32,197 nucleotides of DNA from NCBI RefSeq assembly GCF_012911025.1, contig NZ_WUEI01000050.1, positions 1-32,197 on the forward strand, in the 5' to 3' direction. Source of the stretch: Azoarcus sp. TTM-91 (GTDB lineage: Bacteria > Pseudomonadota > Gammaproteobacteria > Burkholderiales > Rhodocyclaceae). Both the position numbers and the translations under genes were made by a program. Position 1 is the stretch's first letter, and each line of letters opens with the position of its first letter. This document shows positions 1 through 8,728 of the stretch, one piece after another. The notes beneath the pieces were generated by a model. It was not told the origin of the DNA. It ran no database searches and was given only the letters and a program-made list of their open reading frames with translations.

Positions 1-156
1 CCGGGGGAGATCGCGGTGTCCATCGCCGCCGAGCTGGTGGCGGCGAAGAACGGGGTGACGCCGGAGCGGGTGCTGCCGGTGGCCGAGGCGAAGGCGGCGC
101 TGGAGCTGGCGGCGGATACCTTGTCGGTCTGCGCGGTGGGCGGGCGAGGGCGGTGA
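1..156 (+). CDS. XdhC/CoxI-family protein, C-terminal fragment
   Basis: The window opens inside a reading frame that ends at TGA 154-156, so only the last 51 residues are seen. The stretch PGEIAVSIAAELVAAKNG resembles the conserved C-terminal part of the XdhC/CoxI family, which handles molybdenum cofactor insertion or sulfuration for xanthine dehydrogenase and related molybdo-hydroxylases. The tail beyond it (ending VGGRGR) is not conserved in my reading. The rest of the gene and any molybdoenzyme operon lie to the left of the window. Family assignment rests on one short motif and is tentative. Confidence 0.5.
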   Translation, partial: PGEIAVSIAAELVAAKNGVTPERVLPVAEAKAALELAADTLSVCAVGGRGR

Positions 157-465
157 GGCGCAGCGGCGGTTCTTCAACAACACAATGACCGCCAACCGCC
201 AACCGCCAACCGCCAACCGCCAACCGCCAACCGCCAACCGCCAACCGCCAACCGCCAACCGCCAACCGCCAACCGCCAACCGCCAACCGCCGGGCCGGGA
301 ACGTGGGACTCAATCTCGTTGGGGCCGGGCTCTCCGGCTGGCTCGAGCAAGGCAGCGCGCGCGTAGCCTTTTCGCCGCGATGCCGCCGGCAGACAAGGCC
401 CTGGCCAGCGCGGCGAAGCAGCTACCCGGCCGGAGGGAGGCCGCCGCTCACGCCGGGGGGTGCTT
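157..465. other. Non-coding gap between convergent genes
   Basis: These 309 bases separate the end of the XdhC-like gene from the end of the minus-strand phospholipase gene. They contain the heptamer array described separately (187-291) and, to its right, about 170 GC-rich bases in which I see no gene, promoter or good terminator. One isolated reverse-complement copy of the heptamer, GGCGGTT, lies at 165-171 just before the array. Confidence 0.6.
187..291. repeat. Heptanucleotide tandem repeat (AACCGCC)n
   Basis: Fourteen perfect head-to-tail copies of AACCGCC run from 194 to 291, preceded by one copy with a single mismatch (GACCGCC, 187-193). There are no spacers and no drift between copies, which suggests recent slipped-strand expansion or strong homogenisation. 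The array is between the 3' ends of two convergent genes, so it should not alter their reading frames. A 7-base unit would shift frame if it were translated, but no convincing gene covers it. Confidence 0.97.
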
Positions 466-1806
466 TCACACCTTCACCACCTGCGGCTGCCAGGCCAGCG
501 CGTAGGCGCTGATCAGGTGCTCGCGGGTGGCCTTGTAGCGGTCCCAGTCGAAGCCGGCGAGGAAGGCGCGGGCGGTTTCGGCGCCGCGGCGGAACAGGTC
601 CAGCTTGCCGGCGTCGTCCATTTCGAAGTTCAGCCAGTCGTGGTCGGCGGTGTCGATGTAGGCCACCAGCTGCTTGAAGTCCGGGTTCTTGCGGATGAAC
701 TCGTAATCCAGGCAGTGGCGGGCGGAGTTGAAGGTCTGGGTGATGAGCTTGGACAGCTTGCCGATCTCGTGGCTGCGGTCGTCCCACTGCAGCTTGGCGC
801 CGAAGGTGGGGCGGCTGGGCACCTTGTAGGTGTTGTGGAAGGCGTCGATGGGAAAGTTGGAGAGCACCCCGCCGTCGATGAAGCAGGCTTGCGGCGGCGG
901 GAAGGGCGGCTCGCGGTCGGGCCGCAGGTCGCCGTCGTTGAGGCCGGCCTGCTCGCACCACTGCGCCAGGTGGGCCGGGTCGCGGATCTTCAGCGGCCGG
1001 CGGAAGGGGCGGAAGAAGACCGGGATGGACATGGAGCAGCGGGCGTAGTCGGCCGGGTTCACCGCCTCAGGTTCGTCCCAGTACAGCCCGGCCATGCGCG
1101 GGAATTCCACCTTGGTCTCGGTGGCGATGTCGGCGGCGACGATGCAGAGGTAGTCCTTGTCCGCGTCCAGCGCGGGCAGCTGGGCCTTGCCGTCCAGCTG
1201 CGAGGCGCGCTGCGGGCTGTCCTCGCGCAGACGCCAGCCGGGCGGGGTGGTGGCCATGCGGGCGCGCAGCTGGGCGGTGCTGTGGATGCCGGCTCCGGCC
1301 AGCACCTGGGTGAGCCAGGCGTGGAAGCGGTCGCCCCGGTTGAGGCCCATCATCTCGTCCAGGTTGTCCAGGATCTGCATGCCTTTCCAGAAGCCCTTGA
1401 TGAGGCCGGGGCGCTTCAGCATGGTGTTGATGAAGTCGGGGGCATCGTCGTCGCCGTCGTCCTTGCCGTCGATGAAGCTGGCCATCGGCATGTTGGCGAC
1501 GACCTCGATCAGGGCGTCGCTCTTCGCCCGCGCCGGCTCGTCCAGCGCCGCCAGCGCCAGCGCGGTGATGGAGCCGGCGGAGGCGCCACCCAGGCAGATG
1601 AAGCGCAGCCCGGCCTGCTCCAGCACATAGATGTAGCCCAGCAGCGCGACGCCGAGCACGCCGCCGCCTTCCATCACCAGGTCGACGTACTGGTGGCCGG
1701 CGCCGTCCAGCACGTCGCTGTAGCGCAGCTGGTCCAGCCCTTCCGCCTTCAGCCGCTCGATCACCGGCGCCGCCGCCGCATGAAAATCCGCTGCCTTCAG
1801 TGCCAT
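466..1806 (-). CDS. Patatin-like phospholipase family protein
   Basis: A 446-residue serine lipid acyl hydrolase of the patatin family, predicted to cleave acyl chains from phospholipids. The glycine-rich oxyanion loop (EGGGVLG, residues 46-52), the nucleophile elbow GASAG with Ser76, and the catalytic Asp311 in DGGVLSNFP are all present, so the Ser-Asp dyad is complete. No signal peptide or membrane helix is evident, suggesting a cytosolic or peripheral enzyme. I take ATG 1804-1806 as the start: it follows a purine-rich GGGCGGAAG and a promoter-like sequence at 1839-1866. An in-frame extension to 1968 is possible but would run through that promoter and is not family-like. The gene is divergent from the diguanylate cyclase. 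Substrate unknown. Confidence 0.9.
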   Translation of the reverse strand: MALKAADFHAAAAPVIERLKAEGLDQLRYSDVLDGAGHQYVDLVMEGGGVLGVALLGYIYVLEQAGLRFICLGGASAGSITALALAALDEPARAKSDALIEVVANMPMASFIDGKDDGDDDAPDFINTMLKRPGLIKGFWKGMQILDNLDEMMGLNRGDRFHAWLTQVLAGAGIHSTAQLRARMATTPPGWRLREDSPQRASQLDGKAQLPALDADKDYLCIVAADIATETKVEFPRMAGLYWDEPEAVNPADYARCSMSIPVFFRPFRRPLKIRDPAHLAQWCEQAGLNDGDLRPDREPPFPPPQACFIDGGVLSNFPIDAFHNTYKVPSRPTFGAKLQWDDRSHEIGKLSKLITQTFNSARHCLDYEFIRKNPDFKQLVAYIDTADHDWLNFEMDDAGKLDLFRRGAETARAFLAGFDWDRYKATREHLISAYALAWQPQVVKV

Positions 1807-1838
1807 CTTCCGCCCCTTGCCCGTGTCCGCTCCGCGGA

Positions 1839-1866
1839 AGTCTAGTTCCACGTCATGGATAGGCAA
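1839..1866 (-). promoter_or_regulatory. Putative sigma-70 promoter of the patatin-like gene
   Basis: Read on the minus strand, TTGCCT (1866-1861) and TAGACT (1844-1839) are separated by 16 bases, four of six consensus matches each. Transcription would start near 1832, leaving a leader of about 26 bases before the ATG at 1806. This supports the shorter gene model. Weak evidence by itself. Confidence 0.35.
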
Positions 1867-1969
1867 GGCGGCGTTTCCCCGGCGCTGGCGGTCGGCCCGA
1901 AACGCCGCAGCGGGATTCAACACGGCTCGATTAGAATCGCCGCTCCCGCCCAGGCATCGCGCCCTCATC

Positions 1970-3172
1970 TTGCACTCCAGTCCCTATTTCGAGTTGATCG
2001 TGCCCATAGGCTTCGGCCTGCTCGGCATCGTCCTGCTCGCCTGCTGGGGCGTGCTCAGGCAGCAGCGTTTCCTGCCCTGGATGGCGGCCGGCTATGTGCT
2101 GCCGGCGCTGGGGCTGGCGCTGCAGAGCGCCATGAGCAACGCCGAGCTCGCGCGCTGGTCGCTGCTCACCGGCCTGCTGCACATGAGCGGTTGCTGGTCG
2201 CTGGCACGCGGTCTGACGATGCGGCGCGGGGAGAACCTGCGGCTGTGGCCCGGCCTGCTGATAGGCGCGGCCGCGCTGCTGGCGCTGTTCCGTTACGGTT
2301 GGATCGACGACCGCATCGGCCAGCGCGCGCTGTGGCTCTCCGCCGGCGTGGCGGCGATGCTGATGCTGCCGCTGCGCAGCGTGATGCGAAGCGACACCGG
2401 TGGCGATCCGCTGGAGCGGCTGCTGAAGGTGTCCTACGTGGTGCTGCTCGCCTACAGCGTGCTGCGGGTGGTGCTGGTCGCCTGGGTGATCCCCTTCGAG
2501 GAGATTCCGCGCCTCACCCGCTCCGGCTACTGGCAGGTGCTGCTGGCGGGCACGCTGGTGTTCGGCATCGGCTTCATGTGCATCCTGGTGGCCTGCGCGG
2601 TGCGCGACGTCACCCGGGTGCTGCGCAAGGAGCGCGACCACGACAGCCTTACCGGCCTGCTCAATCGCCGCGCCTTCACCGAGATGGTCAACGCTAGGCT
2701 GCAGGACCGCCGGCTGGCGCCGTGGACGCTGCTCGCCTGCGATCTCGACCACTTCAAGCAGATAAACGACGCCTGGGGCCATGCCGCCGGCGACCAGGTG
2801 CTGCAGGCGGTCGCCCGGGTGCTGCTGGAGCAGGTGCGGGAGGACGACCTGGTTGCCCGCTTCGGCGGCGAGGAGTTCATCCTGCTGCTGGGCCGCGCCG
2901 GCCCGGAAGCGGCGGTGGAGGTGGCGCGGCGCATCCAGGCGCAACTCGCCCGGCACCGCTTCGACGCCATCTCCGGCGGGGTGACCGCCAGCATGGGCCT
3001 TGTTCCGCTGACCTCGGCGGCGGATCTGCAGCAGGCGCTGGTGGAGGCCGATGGCCAGCTGTACGAAGCCAAGCGCGCCGGCCGCAACTGCATACGCCTG
3101 TCGTCGCCGGCGGGAGCGGCCGGCGCAGCCCTTGCCGCGGCGCGGCCGCATGCGGAAACGCCGGGTGTGTGA
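1970..3172 (+). CDS. Membrane-bound diguanylate cyclase (GGDEF domain)
   Basis: Makes cyclic di-GMP from two GTP. The N-terminal half (about residues 5-215) is a run of hydrophobic segments, probably six membrane helices with no recognisable sensory domain. The C-terminal half is a GGDEF domain with the active-site variant GGEEF (residues 299-303), the metal and substrate region DLDHFKQINDAWGH, and an intact inhibitory site REDD (290-293) exactly five residues before GGEEF, so product inhibition is likely. The start is uncertain: TTG 1970 gives about 400 residues beginning just before the first helix. An ATG at 1817 in the same frame would leave only 10 bases to the divergent phospholipase gene. 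A TAGAAT hexamer at 1932-1937 could be its -10, but I see no good -35. Confidence 0.88.
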   Translation: MHSSPYFELIVPIGFGLLGIVLLACWGVLRQQRFLPWMAAGYVLPALGLALQSAMSNAELARWSLLTGLLHMSGCWSLARGLTMRRGENLRLWPGLLIGAAALLALFRYGWIDDRIGQRALWLSAGVAAMLMLPLRSVMRSDTGGDPLERLLKVSYVVLLAYSVLRVVLVAWVIPFEEIPRLTRSGYWQVLLAGTLVFGIGFMCILVACAVRDVTRVLRKERDHDSLTGLLNRRAFTEMVNARLQDRRLAPWTLLACDLDHFKQINDAWGHAAGDQVLQAVARVLLEQVREDDLVARFGGEEFILLLGRAGPEAAVEVARRIQAQLARHRFDAISGGVTASMGLVPLTSAADLQQALVEADGQLYEAKRAGRNCIRLSSPAGAAGAALAAARPHAETPGV

Positions 3173-3231
3173 GCCGTGCGCGCTGGCCTGGCGCTTCCGC
3201 GCCGTCTTCCGATGAGGAGATCCGATTCGAC

Positions 3232-3828
3232 ATGAAATGCCTGGTCGTCATCGCCCATCCGCTCGGCGACAGCCTGTGCCAGGCGCTGGCCCGCAGCGCC
3301 ATTGAAGCGCTGAGCGCCGCCGGCCACGAAGTGGTGGTCGAGGATCTCTACGCCAGCGCCTTTCCGCCCGCGCTGAGCGCCGAAGAGCGGCGCAGCTACT
3401 ACGCCGCCGGCTTCGATGCCCGGGCGGTGCAGGCCCAGGCGGAGCGCCTGCTGGCGGCCGAGGCGCTGGTGCTGGTCTTTCCCACCTGGTGGTTCGGCTT
3501 CCCGGCCACGCTCAAGGGCTGGTTCGATCGCGTATGGGCGCCGGGCATCGCCTACGACCACGCCCGCGACCTCGGCGCCATCCAGCCGCGCCTGCTCAAG
3601 CTGCGGCGCGCGCTGATGATCACCAGCCTGGGTTCGCCCTGGTGGGTGGACCGCCTGGTGCTGCGCCAGCCGGTGAGGCGGGTGCTGAAGACCGCGCTGC
3701 TGGGCACCTGCGCGCCGGCCTGCCGGCTGCAGGCGCTGTCGCTGTACAAGGCGGAGCGCCTGGACGACGCCAGGGTGGAGGGCTTCCGGCGGCGCATCCG
3801 GCGCACGATCGCGGGCTGGCGGGGGTGA
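3232..3828 (+). CDS. NAD(P)H:quinone oxidoreductase, flavodoxin-like fold
   Basis: A 198-residue protein of the Flavodoxin_2 family (KefF/MdaB/YwrO/NQO group), predicted to bind FMN or FAD and reduce quinones or electrophiles with NAD(P)H. The N-terminal strand and phosphate-binding loop (VVIAHPLGDSLCQAL, with the typical HPxxxS) and the flavin-contact motif FPTWWFGFPATLKGWFDRV (about residues 84-102) are clear. ATG 3232 follows GAGGAGA at 3214-3220. It starts 59 bases after the cyclase stop codon on the same strand, so cotranscription is possible but not shown. Length is normal for the family; no anomalies. The physiological substrate cannot be read from sequence. Confidence 0.88.
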   Translation: MKCLVVIAHPLGDSLCQALARSAIEALSAAGHEVVVEDLYASAFPPALSAEERRSYYAAGFDARAVQAQAERLLAAEALVLVFPTWWFGFPATLKGWFDRVWAPGIAYDHARDLGAIQPRLLKLRRALMITSLGSPWWVDRLVLRQPVRRVLKTALLGTCAPACRLQALSLYKAERLDDARVEGFRRRIRRTIAGWRG

Positions 3829-4260
3829 TCGCCGTGCCGGTTGCCGGTGGGCGTGAAGTCGGGAATTTCCCGGCATTTCAGATTCCTGCCGAGGATTTCC
3901 CCGCCTTGTGCCCGGTGCCGCTTTCCATCAGGCAGGACCGTGACGGGCTTACCCCCGCCTTCGGCGTCGTCGCCGTGCTTGCCGGCAGCGCGGTCAAGCC
4001 CACCATCAGCGGCCATACCCTGAGCGCCACGACTGCTGGCAATGGCTACGTCCTTTGCGGCAGGCAGGAGCTGCCGGCCGCTCTCCGTTGGGCCGGAGTT
4101 CCCTGCAGGGAGCGGCTTCCGGCGGAAGAAGAGCGGCGCTGGTGGCCGGCGTTCCTCCCGGACGGGGGCTGCAGTAGATTGGAGGACTGCCATGCGGCAG
4201 TGCAACTGTTGTTCGACAGGGCGGCAGGGCGGCCCGATACCAAGACCAAGGGGAGAACCG
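3829..4260. other. Long intergenic region before the autotransporter gene
   Basis: These 432 bases hold no gene I can support. A perfect 6-bp palindrome with one central base (CGGGAA-T-TTCCCG) lies at 3860-3872 and could be an operator. A TAGATT hexamer at 4175-4180 is a possible -10 for the autotransporter gene, with only a poor -35 (TTCCTC, 4152-4157). A short stem CTGCC-ATGC-GGCAG follows in the presumed leader. In-frame extension of the autotransporter frame back to 4042 gives a non-membrane, low-complexity leader and is rejected. Confidence 0.45.
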
Positions 4261-7095
4261 ATGAAACAAAAAACAATGACGAAGGAACTGTTCAGGCGCG
4301 GCACGCTGTGCGCCGCCCTGGGCGCTCTGTTTCACGCGCCGGCGGCCCTGGCGGTTGCATGCGATGTGACCGGGACAGTCATCACCTTCAGTTGCGACGC
4401 CACCTCGGTCAACGTCCAGGCCGAGTCCGCTTCCTCGTCGCTGACACTGACGGATTTCAGCACCGCCAGCCTGTTCTTTGCGCCCCGCCCCGCCGGCTAC
4501 GCGAGCCAGCCGTCCTTCGACCAGGTGCTGAACATCCTCGGCAGTTCGGTCATCAACAATGCGGCCGGGGTGGCGATCAACGGCCAGAGCTTCGATCAGG
4601 CCAACCGCAACATCGTCGTCAATATCGGCGCCGATGCGCAGATTTCATCCATCGGCGGCGACGGGGCGGTGTGGATACGCAACGACGTGTCCGGCGATAT
4701 CACCATCGCCAATGAAGGGACGGTGGATTACGCCGGCATCGGCGCCGCGATCAGTGCCACCACCAACGATGGCAACGTCACCCTGAGCAACGCCGGCGTG
4801 GTGACCGCAACCGGCGGCGCGCGCGGCGTCTATGCCGACGGCGGCTTCAACAGCAGCAGCGCACTGGTGAGCATCGTCAATACCGGTACCGTCACCGCGG
4901 ATGCGGCCGGGCTTCGTGCGGTGAACTACAACGGGCTGGCCAGCATAGACAACAGCGCAACAGTGTCCTCGACCGAGCGCCAGGCGCTGGTCGCATGGTC
5001 GAGCGATGGGCCGGTGAGCATCACCAACTCAGGCTCGGTTTCCTCGACCGCCGACATCGCCGTGCAGGCGGCGTCCGAATACGGCGACATCACCGTCACC
5101 AACAGCGGCCTGATCAATGCGCCGGCGGATGCCGCCGCGGCGGCGCTGGCGGGGCGTTCCGCCATGGGCATCTCCGCGGTGGTGGACATGGTGCCGGCCG
5201 ACTGCTCCGACTGTTACGGCAATGTCAGCGTGACCAACACCGCCAGCGGCGAGATCAACGCGCTGGGCGATTACGGCATCGAAGCGCAGACGCCGGATGG
5301 CAACATCGTGCTGAACAATGCCGGCACGGTGCGCGGCGCTTCCGGCGTCTACCTGAACTCGCTGTCAGGCACGGTCAACGCGACCAACACTGGCAGCATC
5401 TACGCGCTGGACGGCGGCGGGAGCGCGCTCCATGTCGAGGGCGCGGACAGCGGCACGGTGAGCAACAGTGGCTTGCTCTATGGCGTGAACAACGCAGTCA
5501 GCGTGGCCAATGGCGCCACGATCACGGTGAACAACGCCGCCGCCGGCCGCGTGGTCGGCGGCCTGAGCATGGCCGGCGGCAGTTTCAGCAACAGCGGCCT
5601 GCTCGCGCTCAAGACCGGCGTCGATGCAAGTGCCATTTCCTCCACCGGCAACGTGACCCATGCCACCGTCGCCGGCGACTTCGTGCAGACCGCCAGCGGC
5701 ACGCTGATGATCGCGGCGCAGAGCGCGAATGCCTCCACCGGTTACAGCACGCTGAGCGTCGGCGGCAGCGCCAGCATGGCCGGCACACTCTATGTGGACG
5801 TGAAGGCGCTGAATTCGCTGGCGGCCGGCGAGACCCTCAGCGGCGTGGTCAGCGCCGGTAGTCTCAGCGGCAACTTCGACAGCGTGGTGGACAACAGCGC
5901 GATGTTCAATTTCCTCAGCGTTGCCACCACCGGCAGTGGTGGCCATATCGACCTCGCGGTGGTGAATACCCTTACCGCGGAACAGGCGGTTACCGGCCTG
6001 GGTGCGACGCCGGCTATCGGCGCCGCGAGAGTCCTCGACCAGATCATCCAGAACAGCGGCAGCCACCCCGGCATGAGCGGCGTCATCCAGGCCCTGGGCA
6101 GCCTGGAGACGGAGGGCGAGGTCGGCGCCGCGGTGTCCCAGACGGTTCCGCTGATGACCGGTGGCACCATCCAGGCCGCCCAGGGCGCGCTGGGCGGCAT
6201 CAACCGCATCGTCCAGGCGCGCATCGGCAGCAACCGCGGGCTGTCCTCCGGCGACGGCTTCGTCAGCGACGGCAACATCTGGGCCAAGACCTTCGTCTCC
6301 TGGGCGGACCAGGGCGAGCGTGATCGCGTCGAGGGCTACAAGGCCACCACCTACGGCTTCGTCTTCGGTGCGGATGGCGTCGTCTCGCCCACGCTGCGTC
6401 TGGGGGCCGCCTTCGCCTACGGGCGCAGCGATATCGACGGCAAGTCCTCCACCGCGTCGCAGAGCGCGGATGTCGATATCTACCAACTGATAGGCTACGG
6501 CAGCCTCAGCCTGGACGAGCGCACTGAGCTCAACTTCCAGGCCGGCATCGGCCGCAACAGCAACGACGGCCGCCGCCGCATCGGCTTCATGGGCGTCACC
6601 GCCGACTCCGACTACGACAGCGACACCGCGATGCTGGGCGTGGGCATTGGCCGGGTCTACGCGCTGGATGCCAAGAGCAGCCTCACGCCCTCGGTCAGGC
6701 TGGACTACACCTGGGTGAAGGACCATTCCTACCGCGAGAGCGGTGCGGGGGCGCTGAGCCTGGATGTGGATAGCCGCAGCACCGAAGCGCTGGTCATCTC
6801 GGCCGAGGGCAAGCTGGCCCACCAACTGAACGAGCGCACCGCGCTGACTGCCAGCCTGGGGGCCGGCTACGACACCATCAACAAGCGGGCAAGCATCGTT
6901 TCCGCCTTTGCCGGTGCGCCCGGCGCGGCCTTCGTCACCCGCGGCGCCAGGCAGGATCCCTGGCTGCTCCGGGGCGGCGCGGGGGCGACGTACAAGACCG
7001 CTTCCGGCGTCGAGATCACCGCGCGGTACGACGCCGAATACCGCGATGACTTCCTCAACCAGACCGCTTCGGTGAAGGCCAACTGGCCGTTCTGA
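4261..7095 (+). CDS. Autotransporter with beta-helix passenger and outer-membrane barrel
   Basis: A 944-residue type V secretion (classical autotransporter) protein. It starts at ATG 4261 after AAGGGGA and has a signal peptide (basic KELFRR, then a hydrophobic core, likely cleaved after Ala31 or Ala33). The passenger, roughly residues 34-600, is built of loosely repeated strands rich in N-x-G and 'NSG.V' turns (for example [21 protein letters not shown]), typical of a right-handed beta-helix. From about residue 665 the alternating pattern of a 12-strand autotransporter barrel begins ([11 protein letters not shown] onward) and ends with the terminal aromatic NWPF. I see no protease, lipase or other catalytic motif in the passenger, so an adhesin-like or surface role is plausible. 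A small cluster DCSDCYG suggests a local disulfide. Single gene, no obvious partner. Confidence 0.92.
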   Translation: MKQKTMTKELFRRGTLCAALGALFHAPAALAVACDVTGTVITFSCDATSVNVQAESASSSLTLTDFSTASLFFAPRPAGYASQPSFDQVLNILGSSVINNAAGVAINGQSFDQANRNIVVNIGADAQISSIGGDGAVWIRNDVSGDITIANEGTVDYAGIGAAISATTNDGNVTLSNAGVVTATGGARGVYADGGFNSSSALVSIVNTGTVTADAAGLRAVNYNGLASIDNSATVSSTERQALVAWSSDGPVSITNSGSVSSTADIAVQAASEYGDITVTNSGLINAPADAAAAALAGRSAMGISAVVDMVPADCSDCYGNVSVTNTASGEINALGDYGIEAQTPDGNIVLNNAGTVRGASGVYLNSLSGTVNATNTGSIYALDGGGSALHVEGADSGTVSNSGLLYGVNNAVSVANGATITVNNAAAGRVVGGLSMAGGSFSNSGLLALKTGVDASAISSTGNVTHATVAGDFVQTASGTLMIAAQSANASTGYSTLSVGGSASMAGTLYVDVKALNSLAAGETLSGVVSAGSLSGNFDSVVDNSAMFNFLSVATTGSGGHIDLAVVNTLTAEQAVTGLGATPAIGAARVLDQIIQNSGSHPGMSGVIQALGSLETEGEVGAAVSQTVPLMTGGTIQAAQGALGGINRIVQARIGSNRGLSSGDGFVSDGNIWAKTFVSWADQGERDRVEGYKATTYGFVFGADGVVSPTLRLGAAFAYGRSDIDGKSSTASQSADVDIYQLIGYGSLSLDERTELNFQAGIGRNSNDGRRRIGFMGVTADSDYDSDTAMLGVGIGRVYALDAKSSLTPSVRLDYTWVKDHSYRESGAGALSLDVDSRSTEALVISAEGKLAHQLNERTALTASLGAGYDTINKRASIVSAFAGAPGAAFVTRGARQDPWLLRGGAGATYKTASGVEITARYDAEYRDDFLNQTASVKANWPF

Positions 7096-7211
7096 ACCCG
7101 GCGCCGGGGCTGCGGACCCCGCGCCGTTCACGCCGCGGTACGCCCGCCGTGGGGGGGCTTTCCCCGTCCGCCGGCTGAAGAGCGCGGGGGAAGGGGACGC
7201 GCGGGGCCGGC

Positions 7212-7241
7212 TTGTCCGGCCGCCGCCGGCGCGGCTAGAAT
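7212..7241 (+). promoter_or_regulatory. Putative sigma-70 promoter of nhaA
   Basis: TTGTCC (7212-7217) and TAGAAT (7236-7241) are 18 bases apart, with four and five matches to consensus. Transcription would begin near 7248. The surrounding sequence is very GC-rich, so TAGAAT stands out. Candidate only. Confidence 0.4.
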
Positions 7242-7327
7242 CCGGCCCGGGTGTCAGCCGCATGTCGCGGTGGGACAGGTTAAAGATGATGCGCGGTCGG
7301 GCCGCCGCGCGGAGTGAATCAAAGACC

Positions 7328-8719
7328 ATGTCCCGACATCCGTCCCGGCAGGCCCTGCCGCGCGCGCAGATCCTGGCCGAGCGCGCCTTTTCCACCCTGG
7401 AGCGTTTCCTCCACATCGAAGCCTTCAGCGGCGTCGTGCTGCTGCTTGCGGCCGCCATCGCGCTGATCTGGGCGAACTCTCCCGCGGCGCACAGCTACCA
7501 TGCCCTGTGGCATGCGCCGGTCACGCTGGGCATAGGCGACTACGTCTTCACCCAGACGCTGCATTTCTGGATCAACGACGCGCTGATGACCGTGTTCTTC
7601 CTCGTCGTCGGCATGGAGATCCGGCGCGAGATCCACGAAGGCGCGCTCGCCAGCCTCCAGCTCGCCGCGCTGCCGCTGGCGGCGGCGCTGGGCGGGGTGG
7701 TGGTGCCGGCGTTGATCTTCCTCGCCCTCAACGGCAGCGATCCGCTGCAGCGCCAGGGTTGGGCGGTGCCCACCGCCACCGACATCGCTTTCGCGGTCGG
7801 CGTGCTGGCGCTGCTGGGCAAGTCCATCCCGGGCACGGTGCGGGTCTTCCTGCTCGCGCTGGCCATCATCGACGACATCGTCGCGGTGCTCATAATCGCC
7901 CTGTTCTACTCCGGCGGCCTGGACTACTCGGGGCTGCTGGTGGCGGCAGTCGGCATCGCCATGGTGGTGGGGCTGCAGCGCATAGGCGTCGGCAGCGCCT
8001 ACGCCTACGTGGTGCCGGGCGCGGTGCTGTGGGTGGGCCTGCTGCAGACCGGCGCCCATCCGACGCTGGCCGGCGTGGTGCTCGGCATGATGACGCCGGT
8101 GCTGCCCGGCTTCTCGCGGGAACGGCCGGTCGAGGTCGTCGGCCGCGCCATCAAGGACATCTGCGAGCGGGCGGAGGACGCCAGTGCCGGCCCGCAGCCG
8201 CTGGTGGAGCCGCTGAAGCGGCTGCGCCGCGCCCAGCGCGACCTGATGCCGCCAGTGACGCGGGTGCAGATGGCCCTGCATCCCTGGGTGGCCTTCGGCG
8301 TGATGCCCCTGTTCGCGCTGGCCAATGCCGGCGTCAGCCTGGGCGGCGTGAATCTTGATGCCAGCGGCGCCTGGAGCGTGCTGGCCGGGGTGATGGTGGC
8401 GCTGGTGGTGGGCAAGCCGGTGGGCGTGATTGCCGCCAGCTGGCTGGCGGTGCGGCTCGGCTGGTGCCGGCTGCCGCCGGGCGTGAGCTGGTCGGGCGTG
8501 TGCGTGGTCGGCCTGCTGGCTGGCATCGGCTTCACCATGTCCATCTTCATCGCCATGCTCGCCTTCACCGACGAGAACCTGCTCGGCGCCGCCAAGCTGG
8601 GCGTGCTGCTGGGCTCGCTGGTGGCCGCGGTGATCGGCATCGCCTGGGGCCGGGTATATGCGCGGCGCCTGCGGCAGCAGGCGGGGCGGGCCGCTGCACC
8701 GGCGCCTGTGGTGGGTTGA
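7328..8719 (+). CDS. nhaA: Na+/H+ antiporter NhaA
   Basis: Inner-membrane antiporter that expels Na+ (or Li+) in exchange for protons, for sodium and alkaline pH tolerance. The family hallmarks are intact: [10 protein letters not shown] with Asp152 and [15 protein letters not shown] with Asp182-Asp183, giving the same 30- and 31-residue spacing as Asp133/Asp163/Asp164 of E. coli NhaA. A run of hydrophobic segments covers the protein, with a longer charged loop near residues 265-310 ([19 protein letters not shown]). I chose ATG 7328 ([14 protein letters not shown]), which gives 463 residues; ATGs at 7262, 7286 and 7289 are in frame and would add up to 22 residues, the 7286 one having an AGG eight bases upstream. 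Convergent with the next gene, with only 9 bases between stop codons. Confidence 0.93.
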   Translation: MSRHPSRQALPRAQILAERAFSTLERFLHIEAFSGVVLLLAAAIALIWANSPAAHSYHALWHAPVTLGIGDYVFTQTLHFWINDALMTVFFLVVGMEIRREIHEGALASLQLAALPLAAALGGVVVPALIFLALNGSDPLQRQGWAVPTATDIAFAVGVLALLGKSIPGTVRVFLLALAIIDDIVAVLIIALFYSGGLDYSGLLVAAVGIAMVVGLQRIGVGSAYAYVVPGAVLWVGLLQTGAHPTLAGVVLGMMTPVLPGFSRERPVEVVGRAIKDICERAEDASAGPQPLVEPLKRLRRAQRDLMPPVTRVQMALHPWVAFGVMPLFALANAGVSLGGVNLDASGAWSVLAGVMVALVVGKPVGVIAASWLAVRLGWCRLPPGVSWSGVCVVGLLAGIGFTMSIFIAMLAFTDENLLGAAKLGVLLGSLVAAVIGIAWGRVYARRLRQQAGRAAAPAPVVG

Positions 8720-8728
8720 GCACCTCCT

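Noticed and set aside
187..291. Repeat array considered as a CRISPR.
   Set aside because: The unit is 7 bases, contiguous and has no spacers.
185..505. A small plus-strand open frame through the heptamer array encoding repeated TANRQPP units.
   Set aside because: The peptide is only a by-product of the AACCGCC repeat, has no ribosome-binding site, and overlaps the end of the phospholipase gene.
4152..4180. TTCCTC and TAGATT as the autotransporter promoter.
   Set aside because: The -35 matches only three of six positions; noted under the intergenic region but not called.
4042..4260. Upstream in-frame extension of the autotransporter gene.
   Set aside because: It would place a polar, low-complexity stretch before an evident signal peptide that has its own ATG and ribosome-binding site.
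5365..7458. A long minus-strand open frame (about 700 codons) opposite the autotransporter.
   Set aside because: Composition follows from GC-rich codons of the real gene on the other strand; no domain or start signal.
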